A stretch of 64,000 bases of DNA, taken from contig JBDKSB010000009.1 of assembly GCA_039683095.1 (NCBI GenBank), positions 60,175 through 124,174 of the forward strand, given 5' to 3'. The number at the start of each line of letters is the position of its first letter. Position 1 is the first letter of the stretch. The translations under genes were made by a program, and so were the position numbers. This document shows positions 51,925 through 60,635 of the stretch, piece by piece. The notes under the pieces are model-generated. The model did not search any database. It had not been told where the DNA came from and saw only the letters and a list, made by a program, of their open reading frames with translations. Source of the DNA: Acidobacteriota bacterium (GTDB lineage: Bacteria > Acidobacteriota > Aminicenantia > Aminicenantales > Saccharicenantaceae).

Positions 51925-54878
51925 TCAAGCTCCGCTTTCTCACGGTCCCCGTCATCATCCTGGCCCTTATGAGCGCCGGCGCCGCGGGCGCCGTCCAGGA
52001 CCGGCCGGCCGCGAAGCCGGCCGCCGGCGCGGCCCCTGCCTCCGGCCCCGCGACGCCCCCGCGCCCGATCGCCCTCCAGGACATACTGGACTGGAGATCG
52101 ATCGGCGCGGCCGAGCTCTCGCCCGACGGCGGCTGGTTCATGTACCGGCTGAGCCCGCTCGAAGGCGAAAGCGAGGTCGTCGTCCGCCAGGTGGCCGGGA
52201 CCAGGGAATACCGCTTCCCGATCGGCCAGGCGCCCCGCTACGCGGCCGGCGTCCGGCCTGGCTTTTCGGCCGACTCCGGGTGGGCGCTCTTCCTGTCCTA
52301 TCCCGGCTCCAAGGAGACGAAGGCCCTGCGTAAGGATAAAGGACGGGTCCAGACGACGGCCGTCCTGGTCAACCTGGCCACGGGCGAGAAGTCGGAGTTC
52401 GAGAAGGTCCGGGGCGCCGCGTTTTCCGGCGACGATCCCGGCTTCGCCGCCTTCCACCGCTACGCCCCCGAGAGCCAGGACAAGGAGAAGGACAAGTGGA
52501 CCGGCTCCGACCTCGTCCTGCGCGAGCTCGCGACCGGCCGGGAGATCAACATCGGCAACGTCGCCGAGTATGCTTTCGACAAGCCCGGCGCGCGGCTGGC
52601 CCTCCTCATCGACGCCCAAGGCCAGGCCGCGAACGGCGTCCAGATGCGCGACATGGCCTCCGGAACGGTCGTCTCCCTCGACAACGACAAGGCCTCCTAC
52701 AAGTCCCTGGCCTGGTCCGAGAAGGGCGAGGCCCTGGCCCTGCTCAAGGGCAAAGAGGACAAGTCCTACGAGGACAAGCTCTGGAGCGTCATCGGCTTCA
52801 GCGGGTTCCAGGCCGGCCGGGCGCCGCGGAAGGTCGTCTACGATCCGGCCGCCGACAAGTCCTTCCCCGCCGGGATGACGGTCAGCCCGGACCGGGCCCC
52901 GGAGTGGACCGAGGGCTTCGACGCCATCCTGTTCGGCATCCACGAGGCCAGGAAGAAGACGGACGCCGACAAGAAGGACGCCGGCGAGTCCAAGCCCGGC
53001 GACGCGCCTCCGGCCCCGAAAGACGAGGGACCAGCCGACGAGGACATCCCCGATCTCGTCATCTGGCACGGCCGGGACAAGCGCCTCCAGTCGGCTCAGC
53101 AGGTCCAGGAGTCGCGGGACAAGAGCTTCAGCTATCTCGCGGAGTACCGGGTCGCCGAAAAGAAATTCCTCCGGCTGGCCGACGACGATGTCCGCGACGT
53201 CGAGCCCGCGCCCAAGGGGCGGTTCGCGGTCGGCCAGGACGCCCGGGCCTACGAGCTCGACTCGAACCTCGACGGCCGCGGCTTCCAGGACATCTACGTC
53301 ATCGACCTGGCGACCGGGAAGCGGACCAGGGCCCTGGGGAAGAACGAGCACTATTTCGGACCGCTCTTCGACGGGACCCGTTTTCTCTATTACGACGACG
53401 GGCACTTCTTCGCCTACGACATGGCCGCGGGGAAGTCCGTCAACATGACCAGGGACGTGCCCGCCTCGTTCGTCGACGAGGACGACGACCACAACGTCGT
53501 CAAGCCGCCCGACTACCCGGTCGGCGCCACAAAGGACGGCCTGGACGTCCTGCTCTCGGACGGCTGGGACGTCTGGTCCGTGCCCCTGAGCGCCGCCGGG
53601 AAGGCCGTCAACCTGACCGGCAACGGCTTCCGCGACAAGATCCGCTACCGCCGGCTGCGCCTCGACCCCGAGGAGAAGGCCGTCGATCTCGGCCAACCCC
53701 AGTATTTCAGCGCCTACGGCGAGTGGACGAAGAAGGCGGGCATCGCCCGGCTCGAAAAGGGCAAGGCGCCGGTCATGCTCCTCTGGGACGACGCCGGCTT
53801 CGGCACGCTCCTCAAGGCCCGCAAGGCCGAGACCTATGTCTATACGAGGGACACCTTCAAGGACTTCCCGGATTACTTCGCGGCCGACGCGCTCCTCAGG
53901 AACGGCAAGCGGCTGACCGAGGCCAATCCCCGGCAGAAAGACTTCCTCTGGTCGAGCGGCGTCATGCTCCTCGACTACAAGACGGACCCCAAGAGCGGCA
54001 TGGACAAGCCGCTCCAGGCGGCCCTCTTCCTGCCCGCCAACTACGAGAAGGGCAAGCGCTACCCGACGATCGTCTACTACTATGAGAAGATGTCGCAGCA
54101 GCTCAACCGCTATGCCCAGCCCTCGGCCAACGGCTTCAACAAATCCGTCTACACCAGCAACGGCTACGCCGTGCTCATGCCCGACATCACCTACAAGATC
54201 AACGACCCCGGCATGTCGGCGGTCTGGTGCGTCCTGCCGGCCATCGACGCGGCCGTCGCCGCCGGCGTAGTCGACCGGGCCAGGGTCGGGCTCCATGGCC
54301 ATTCCTGGGGCGGCTACCAGACAGCCTTCCTCGTCACCCAGGCCGACTTCGCCGCCGCCGTGGCCGGCGCGCCGCTGACCAACATGATCAGCATGTACAG
54401 CTCGATCTACTTCAACAGCGGCATGGCCAACCAGCCGATCTTCGAATCGAGCCAGGGCCGGTTCAAGGGCGGCTACTGGGACAACCTCGAGGCCTACCAG
54501 CGGAACTCGCCGGTCTATTACGCCGCGAACGTCAAGACGCCACTCGTCATCCTCCACAACGACAAGGACGGCGCTGTCGTCTGGAACCAGGGCATCGAGT
54601 ACTACAACACGCTCCGCCGGCTGAAGAAGACCGTCCTCATGCTCCAGTACGTCGGCGAGAACCACGGCCTGCAGAAGCCGGCCAACCAGAAGGATTACAC
54701 GGTCCGGATGAAGGAATTCTTCGACCACTATCTCATGGGCAAGCCGGCCCCGGCCTGGTACACGGACGGAGTCCCCTACCTCGATCTGAAGGAGCACCTG
54801 AAGGAGAGAGCCAGGGACCTCAGGCCGCGCGAGCCCGCTCCGGCGGAGAAAACCGAGAAGAAGGACCCGTCGAAATAA
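51921..54878 (+). CDS. Exported S9 family peptidase (prolyl oligopeptidase-like)
   Basis: Serine peptidase of 985 residues. A signal peptide (LRFLTVPVIILALMSAGAAG) precedes a large beta-propeller region (to about residue 690) and an alpha/beta hydrolase domain. The catalytic triad is S795 in HGHSWGGYQ, D883 in HNDKDGAVVW and H915 in GENHGLQ. An Asp/Lys-rich insert lies near 355-390 and a charged tail ends the chain. It would cleave peptides in the periplasm together with the tricorn-like and C69 enzymes. It is translationally coupled to the cyclic di-GMP cyclase. Confidence 0.92.
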   Translation: MIKLRFLTVPVIILALMSAGAAGAVQDRPAAKPAAGAAPASGPATPPRPIALQDILDWRSIGAAELSPDGGWFMYRLSPLEGESEVVVRQVAGTREYRFPIGQAPRYAAGVRPGFSADSGWALFLSYPGSKETKALRKDKGRVQTTAVLVNLATGEKSEFEKVRGAAFSGDDPGFAAFHRYAPESQDKEKDKWTGSDLVLRELATGREINIGNVAEYAFDKPGARLALLIDAQGQAANGVQMRDMASGTVVSLDNDKASYKSLAWSEKGEALALLKGKEDKSYEDKLWSVIGFSGFQAGRAPRKVVYDPAADKSFPAGMTVSPDRAPEWTEGFDAILFGIHEARKKTDADKKDAGESKPGDAPPAPKDEGPADEDIPDLVIWHGRDKRLQSAQQVQESRDKSFSYLAEYRVAEKKFLRLADDDVRDVEPAPKGRFAVGQDARAYELDSNLDGRGFQDIYVIDLATGKRTRALGKNEHYFGPLFDGTRFLYYDDGHFFAYDMAAGKSVNMTRDVPASFVDEDDDHNVVKPPDYPVGATKDGLDVLLSDGWDVWSVPLSAAGKAVNLTGNGFRDKIRYRRLRLDPEEKAVDLGQPQYFSAYGEWTKKAGIARLEKGKAPVMLLWDDAGFGTLLKARKAETYVYTRDTFKDFPDYFAADALLRNGKRLTEANPRQKDFLWSSGVMLLDYKTDPKSGMDKPLQAALFLPANYEKGKRYPTIVYYYEKMSQQLNRYAQPSANGFNKSVYTSNGYAVLMPDITYKINDPGMSAVWCVLPAIDAAVAAGVVDRARVGLHGHSWGGYQTAFLVTQADFAAAVAGAPLTNMISMYSSIYFNSGMANQPIFESSQGRFKGGYWDNLEAYQRNSPVYYAANVKTPLVILHNDKDGAVVWNQGIEYYNTLRRLKKTVLMLQYVGENHGLQKPANQKDYTVRMKEFFDHYLMGKPAPAWYTDGVPYLDLKEHLKERARDLRPREPAPAEKTEKKDPSK

Positions 54879-54888
54879 AAGGCCCTGC

Positions 54889-54957
54889 ATTTCCCAGAAG
54901 CATGGCTGCGAGTCGCTCCGCCGTGCTTCTGATGGTCGCTTCGAGGACTCCGCTCCC
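54889..54957 (-). repeat. Second interspersed repeat family, copy B
   Basis: Inverted copy of the 28467-28536 repeat, starting ten bases after the S9 stop codon. It conserves the hairpin arms AGAAGCA and TGCTTCT. The placement suggests a 3' end structure. Confidence 0.75.
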
Positions 54958-54999
54958 TGCCGGCCGCCGCGAGAGGGAATCCCGGAGATAGGAGAAGAA

Positions 55000-55064
55000 C
55001 CAAACAAAAGGCGCCTATCGCCAGCCCGGCGGGTTCGCAAGAAAAGGCTGGCTGGCGAGGCGCC
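55000..55064 (-). terminator. Intrinsic terminator of the candidate small RNA
   Basis: On the minus strand GGCGCCTCGCCAGCC (55064-55050) pairs with GGCTGGCGATAGGCGCC (55026-55010), with a two-base bulge, followed by TTTTGTTTG. It is a strong hairpin with a U-tract. Confidence 0.7.
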
Positions 55065-55118
55065 AAGGTTTCAAAGGAAAAGGAAGCGGGGCTAAGGAGG
55101 ATCCCTCTCCAGCCAGCA
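55002..55118 (-). ncRNA. Candidate small RNA, about 117 nt
   Basis: A consensus promoter (TTGACA, 18 bp, TATAAT at 55153-55124 on the minus strand) and a strong intrinsic terminator (55064-55000) delimit about 117 nt. There is no convincing ORF between them and no minus-strand gene downstream, because the next gene that way, S9, is convergent. The 5' segment GCTGGCTGG (55117-55109) can also pair perfectly with CCAGCCAGC (55055-55047), which overlaps the terminator stem, giving a possible alternative fold. I do not recognise a 6S, SRP, tmRNA or riboswitch signature. Confidence 0.6.
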
Positions 55119-55123
55119 AATTC

Positions 55124-55153
55124 ATTATATGGCCATGTTTTCGGTCTTGTCAA
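55124..55153 (-). promoter_or_regulatory. Perfect-consensus promoter of the candidate small RNA
   Basis: TTGACA (55153-55148) and TATAAT (55129-55124) both match the sigma-70 consensus in all six bases, with an 18 bp spacer. It is the best promoter seen in the window, and it reads toward the terminator near 55000. Confidence 0.75.
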
Positions 55154-55222
55154 TCGGAAAGTGTCCAATTTAGGAAATTCCCCCCGGGACGGGCGCCGGG
55201 GCGGGGCCGTCCGGGGGGGTTC

Positions 55223-55250
55223 TTGCTTTTTCGGGAACCCAATGTATATT
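55223..55250 (+). promoter_or_regulatory. Promoter for the MsrB-MsrA gene
   Basis: TTGCTT (55223-55228), 16 bp, TATATT (55245-55250), within an AT-rich patch. It leaves a leader of about 28 bases that contains the GGGAGG ribosome site before the ATG at 55285. Confidence 0.5.
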
Positions 55251-55284
55251 ATTTTTGTAGGGTTAAAGCGCCCGGGAGGCCCCG

Positions 55285-56313
55285 ATGCCGGTTCGCGTCA
55301 GGATCGCCGTTCTCGCCCTGGCCGCCGCCCTGGGCCTGGCCGGATGGAAGGGGCTCAACACCCTGGCCGGTCCGGGCGCGGCCCGGCCGCTCCCCGTTTC
55401 TGAGGAAGGACAGAACATGCCGCCCAAGGTCAAGAGATCGGAAAAGGAATGGAAGGCCGCGCTGACGCCAGAGCAGTTCGAGGTCATGAGGAAGTGCGGC
55501 ACGGAACGCCCGTTCACGGGCAAGTACAACGATTTCTGGGACAAGGGCGTCTACGCCTGCGCCGCCTGCGGCACGCCCCTGTTCCTCTCGACGGCCAAGT
55601 ACGAGCACGGCACGGGCTGGCCGAGCTTCACCGCCCCCGCCGACGAGAAGGACCTCGAGTACCGGGACGATTACACCCTGCTCGTCAAGAGGGTCGAGGT
55701 CCGTTGCGCGAATTGCGGCGCTCATCTGGGCCACATCTTCGACGACGGCCCCGGGCCGACCTTCCTTCATTACTGCATCAACTCGGCCGCCCTGGCATTC
55801 AGGCCCGAGGCGGCCGCCAAGGCGGACGGCCCGTCAAAGGCGGCGGCGACGGAGACGGCGACCTTCGCCGCCGGCTGCTTCTGGGGGGTCGAGCACAAGC
55901 TGGCCCAGGTCAAGGGCGTCGTGTCCACCGTCGTCGGCTACACCGGCGGCAAGACCGCTGATCCTACCTATGAGCAGGTCTGCGCCGGCCGGACCGGCCA
56001 CGCCGAGGCCGTCCAGGTGGCCTTCGACCCGATCCAGCTGAGCTACGAGGACCTGGTCCGGCGCTTCTTCGAGATCCACGATCCGACCCAGGTCAACCGC
56101 CAGGGACCGGACCGGGGCAGCCAGTATCGCTCGGCCGTCTTCTATCACAGCCAGGCCCAGAAGGAAGCCGTCCTCCGCGTCATGGACGATCTGAAGAAGT
56201 CGGGCAGGTACAGGAAGCGCCTGGCCACCGAGATCGTCCCGGCCGGGGTCTTCTTCAAGGCCGAAGAATATCACCAGAAGTACTTCGAGAAACACGGCTT
56301 CGCCTGCGACTGA
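55285..56313 (+). CDS. msrAB: Exported MsrB-MsrA fusion, methionine sulfoxide reductase
   Basis: Protein of 342 residues that repairs both methionine sulfoxide stereoisomers. A signal or anchor helix (IAVLALAAALGLAGW) is followed by MsrB (about 50-175): zinc CxxC pairs CAAC and CANC, and catalytic C164 in HYCINS (most relatives have Arg instead of this His). MsrA follows (about 185-340) with catalytic C198 in AGCFWGVE and the signature YHQKYFEKH. The order MsrB-MsrA is the reverse of the more frequent MsrA-MsrB fusions. Periplasmic localisation implies protection of envelope proteins. Confidence 0.93.
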   Translation: MPVRVRIAVLALAAALGLAGWKGLNTLAGPGAARPLPVSEEGQNMPPKVKRSEKEWKAALTPEQFEVMRKCGTERPFTGKYNDFWDKGVYACAACGTPLFLSTAKYEHGTGWPSFTAPADEKDLEYRDDYTLLVKRVEVRCANCGAHLGHIFDDGPGPTFLHYCINSAALAFRPEAAAKADGPSKAAATETATFAAGCFWGVEHKLAQVKGVVSTVVGYTGGKTADPTYEQVCAGRTGHAEAVQVAFDPIQLSYEDLVRRFFEIHDPTQVNRQGPDRGSQYRSAVFYHSQAQKEAVLRVMDDLKKSGRYRKRLATEIVPAGVFFKAEEYHQKYFEKHGFACD

Positions 56314-56744
56314 GCCGCTGCCGATCCCGGGCCGATGTCCTTAAAGGAGGACGTTGTTGCCCCCGGATAAGCTCATTGGCCGTCCCCGCCAGGCGCCGCT
56401 TTTTGGCACGAATCTTGATATATCACAGGCGAGACCGGGAGAAAACGATGGAAAGGCAGGCGATCAGGAACTCGTCCAGGGGAGAAAAGCCGGGAACGGC
56501 CTGCCCGGCCGGAAAAAAGGACGGAAATGTAAAGTTTTTTCTTGACATCCGGGACAAGAGGGGGTATCCTCCGCGCTTCATATCAGGCGGACCCGCCCCC
56601 CGGGGGTGAAACGAATCCCCCCCAGAACCCGTTTGAAACGACCGGAGTCAAGGGCTGGGTCGATGATAAAAGGACAGGGCGCTCGAAACGAAAATTCCGC
56701 GAATGTAGTTTTCCTATATAAATGATAAACCACGGGAGACGATC
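56314..56744. other. Long upstream region of the sigma factor gene
   Basis: This 431-base stretch has lower G+C than its surroundings and holds no convincing gene. It contains a strong promoter at 56542-56570 and an AT-rich TATATAAATGATAAA stretch near 56715. A short reading frame from 56448 (54 codons) with a GGGAG site overlaps the promoter and is not considered real. The leader from the promoter to the ATG would be about 170 bases. Confidence 0.5.
56542..56570 (+). promoter_or_regulatory. Strong sigma-70 promoter for rpoD
   Basis: Perfect TTGACA (56542-56547), 17 bp, TATCCT (56565-56570), preceded by a T-rich stretch (AAAGTTTTTTC) resembling an UP element. Confidence 0.65.
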
Positions 56745-58187
<1,443 letters not shown>

Positions 58188-58217
58188 CCGGCCTCGCCGC
58201 CCGCGGGCCCCGGCGCG

Positions 58218-58246
58218 TTGAATCGCCCCCGCCTTTCTGCTAGGCT
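58218..58246 (+). promoter_or_regulatory. Possible promoter for the S66 gene
   Basis: TTGAAT (58218-58223), 17 bp, TAGGCT (58241-58246). The -10 is weak, but the -35 and spacing agree with neighbouring promoters. Confidence 0.35.
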
Positions 58247-58273
58247 AGGCTTCCTTCGGCCCCGGGAAACGCA

Positions 58274-59242
58274 ATGACCTACGAGAAGATCGGCTTCATC
58301 GCCCCCTCAACCTGCCTGTCCCTCAAGGAGCGGCCCGTCCTCCACCGGACGGCCCGGCTCCTGCGCGAGGCCCTGGGCGTTCAGGCCGTCTATTTCAGCC
58401 CCCACCTGTTTTCGTGCGACACCGAGATCGACCACGTCACGGCCCCGGTCGACGACCGGGCGGCCGTCTTCAAGGAGGCCATCCGGGAGCTCGACCTGAT
58501 CATCTCGGTCGCCGGCGGAACGGGAGCCGAGGACCTGGTCCGCAAGATCGACGCCAAGGACCTGCGCGTCATCCGGACCCGGCGCCCCCTCTTCGTCGGC
58601 TTCTCGGACTTCACCTTTCTCCTGAACGAGATCTACCACGCCTGCCGCCTGCCGGTCATCTACTTCCCGTCGCTCAAGGTCGGCAAGGGCGATTTCCACA
58701 ACCTCCTGGCCCTCATCACCGGGCAGGAGATCGAGTACAAGGGCTCGGCCTGGCTGACCCCTCCCCCGCCCCGCCGGCTCTCCGGCATCCCCATCGGCGG
58801 CAACCTCTCGACCTTCGTCAACTTCCTCAACCGCGGCAACCCGCCCAAGTTCAGCTGGCGCCGGCACATCCTCTTCATCGAGGACGTCCAGGTCGACGTC
58901 GAGGACCTCCATCGCCTGCTGGCCGCCCTGCGGCGCCACGACGTCTTCGCCGGCATCAAGGGCCTTGTCCTCGGCTCGCTGACCCCGCCGGGCAAGGGCC
59001 AGTTCCCTAAGAAGGAGCAGCGCGAAGCCGTCCGGTTCGTCCGCTCCTACCTCGCCGACGTCATCCACGACCGCCGGCGCCAGGGCGATCCCCTGCCCAT
59101 CCTGACGGTCACGAATTTCGGCCACAACATCCGGCGGAACCTCATGGCCGTGCCGATCGGCGGCAAGGTCACGATCTCCCGCTCCAAGCGGATCGTTTTC
59201 CGGTTGAGCAGGCGCTCCCCCCGGAACCACCAGGGCTCCTGA
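58274..59242 (+). CDS. S66 family LD-carboxypeptidase / muropeptide peptidase
   Basis: Protein of 322 residues that would trim the terminal D-Ala of tetrapeptides during peptidoglycan recycling. The nucleophile Ser is in VGFSDFTFL, the catalytic Glu in LFIEDVQVD and the His in TNFGHNIRR, as in LdcA. ISVAGGTGAEDL takes the place of the glycine-rich segment of the family. No signal peptide, so cytoplasmic. Its C-terminus is somewhat extended and basic. It could instead be a microcin-C7-type self-immunity peptidase, which belongs to the same family. Confidence 0.88.
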   Translation: MTYEKIGFIAPSTCLSLKERPVLHRTARLLREALGVQAVYFSPHLFSCDTEIDHVTAPVDDRAAVFKEAIRELDLIISVAGGTGAEDLVRKIDAKDLRVIRTRRPLFVGFSDFTFLLNEIYHACRLPVIYFPSLKVGKGDFHNLLALITGQEIEYKGSAWLTPPPPRRLSGIPIGGNLSTFVNFLNRGNPPKFSWRRHILFIEDVQVDVEDLHRLLAALRRHDVFAGIKGLVLGSLTPPGKGQFPKKEQREAVRFVRSYLADVIHDRRRQGDPLPILTVTNFGHNIRRNLMAVPIGGKVTISRSKRIVFRLSRRSPRNHQGS

Positions 59243-59255
59243 GCCGCCCCCGCGA

Positions 59256-60167
59256 TCATTTCCTGAGGTAGGACAGGGCCTGCAATCCGGCCACGCAGCC
59301 TTCGCCGGCGGCCGAGACGACCTGCAGGCCGCCGCAGGTGATGTCTCCGGCGGCGAAGACGCCGGGGATGTTGGTCCGCTGGAAGCGGTCGACGGCCACG
59401 CACTGCTTGTGGTCGACGGCCAGGCCGGTCCGCTCGAAGAGGAGCCCGGCCGGGACCTCGCGGAAGATGAAGACCGCGGCCACGGGCAGGACCTCCGCCC
59501 CGCCGGCCGATTCGACGACGACGTCCTCGACCCGGAACTGGCCCCGGATCTCCCTGATCTTCCCCTCGCGCCGGATGGCCACGCCCTTTTCCTCAAGCGC
59601 CCGGGCCGCCGGGGTCTCCGCCGCCCCGCCGGGCCGGCCGGGCACCCAGACGACCTTGACGCCCATGCCGTGGAGGGCATGGACGTCCTCCAGGGCATCG
59701 TCGGCGTGGCCGATCGCGGCCACCGTCGCCCCGCGGAAAAGAGGGCCGTCGCAGGTGGCGCAGTAGCTGACGCCCTGGCCGACGAGACGGTCCTCGCCGT
59801 TGACGAGCCGGTCCCTGGACATGGGCTTGCCCGTGGCCAGGACGATCGCCTCGGCCTCGATGACCGTCTCCTTGATCGTGGCGAACTTGGGGCGCCCTTC
59901 CAGGGAGAAAGCGACGGCGTCCCCGGGGATGATCTCGGCCCCGAACGAAACGGCCTGGCCGCGGAAGAGGCCCAGGAGCTCGCGGCTGTCGATGGACCTG
60001 AAGCCGGGATAGTTCTCGATCGTGTAGGGGATGGCCAGGCGCGAGCCGCCGCGGCCCTCGAGGACGAGGGCCCTCTTGCCGGCCCGGGCGACGTAGATCG
60101 CGGCCGTCAGTCCGGCCGGCCCGGCGCCGATGATGAGGACATCGGTCGTGAGCGACTTGATGGCCAT
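59256..60167 (-). CDS. Thioredoxin-reductase-like flavoprotein
   Basis: NAD(P)H/FAD enzyme of 303 residues. The FAD motif LIIGAGPAGLTAAIYVARAG opens the chain. The redox pair is C136-x-x-C139 in SYCATCDGPL, and a second dinucleotide segment (VAAIGHADDALED) replaces the usual G-x-G-x-x-A. The FAD tail GVFAAGDITCGGLQVVSAAGEG is canonical. With its CATC motif it could reduce thioredoxin or a related disulfide partner. The degenerate NADPH motif (GHADDA rather than GGGDSA) suggests altered pyridine-nucleotide use. It lies 24 bases downstream of the membrane-anchored gene of the XRE operon on the same strand. Confidence 0.88.
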   Translation of the reverse strand: MAIKSLTTDVLIIGAGPAGLTAAIYVARAGKRALVLEGRGGSRLAIPYTIENYPGFRSIDSRELLGLFRGQAVSFGAEIIPGDAVAFSLEGRPKFATIKETVIEAEAIVLATGKPMSRDRLVNGEDRLVGQGVSYCATCDGPLFRGATVAAIGHADDALEDVHALHGMGVKVVWVPGRPGGAAETPAARALEEKGVAIRREGKIREIRGQFRVEDVVVESAGGAEVLPVAAVFIFREVPAGLLFERTGLAVDHKQCVAVDRFQRTNIPGVFAAGDITCGGLQVVSAAGEGCVAGLQALSYLRK

Positions 60168-60191
60168 GGGCCCCCCGCGTCCGCGGCGGCG

Positions 60192-60635
60192 TCAGTCGGC
60201 CAGCCGGCCGCTGTCGCCGACCTTCCAGGCGTTCTTCGTCAGGATATAGAGGACGGTCCGGCGGATCTCCCGGCCCTCCTCGCCCTTGAACCAGATCTCG
60301 ACCAGGGCCCAGTCATCGAGGCCCTTGAACTGCATCTCCAGGACGGAGACGCCGGCCCCCGCCAGCTTGGTCCCCCGGAACTTCCTGAGGACGGCCGCGC
60401 TGGCGCCGAAATTGCGGTACCGGAGGGGCAGCAACCCCTGTTCCTCGCAGCTCGTCTTGAGGAGCTCCTCGAGCCCGGTCGCCGGCTGGGTGTTCTCGTC
60501 CATGGTCTGCCACTCGATGCCCGCCGTCGGGTCGCCGCCGCGGCCGGAGCCGAGCGCCCTGATGCCGAAATAGGCGCCCGCGGCCACGATGTCGACGGCC
60601 AGGATGATCAGCACGATGCGCAGGGTCTTACTCAT
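60192..60635 (-). CDS. Membrane-anchored protein of unknown function
   Basis: Protein of 147 residues with one N-terminal anchor helix (LRIVLIILAVDIVAAGAYFGI) and an extracytoplasmic alpha/beta domain (VSVLEMQFKGLDDWALVEIWFKG). No recognised family. The start overlaps the end of the XRE regulator gene by eight bases, and GGAGAACC precedes the ATG. It is likely a partner of that regulator in a short operon with the flavoprotein. Confidence 0.7.
   Translation of the reverse strand: MSKTLRIVLIILAVDIVAAGAYFGIRALGSGRGGDPTAGIEWQTMDENTQPATGLEELLKTSCEEQGLLPLRYRNFGASAAVLRKFRGTKLAGAGVSVLEMQFKGLDDWALVEIWFKGEEGREIRRTVLYILTKNAWKVGDSGRLAD

Noticed and set aside
55010..55064. A tRNA- or integron attC-like reading of the hairpin with GGTTCG
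   Set aside because: No cloverleaf or CCA-compatible acceptor stem and no integrase; it fits an intrinsic terminator better.
56404..56419. TGGCACGAATCTTGAT, a near sigma-54 promoter match
   Set aside because: The key C of TTGC is A, no activator gene or enhancer is visible, and the nearest gene downstream has a normal sigma-70 promoter.
56448..56609. Small open frame (54 codons) with a GGGAG site upstream of rpoD
   Set aside because: It overlaps the strong promoter at 56542-56570, has no homology I recognise and looks compositionally non-coding.
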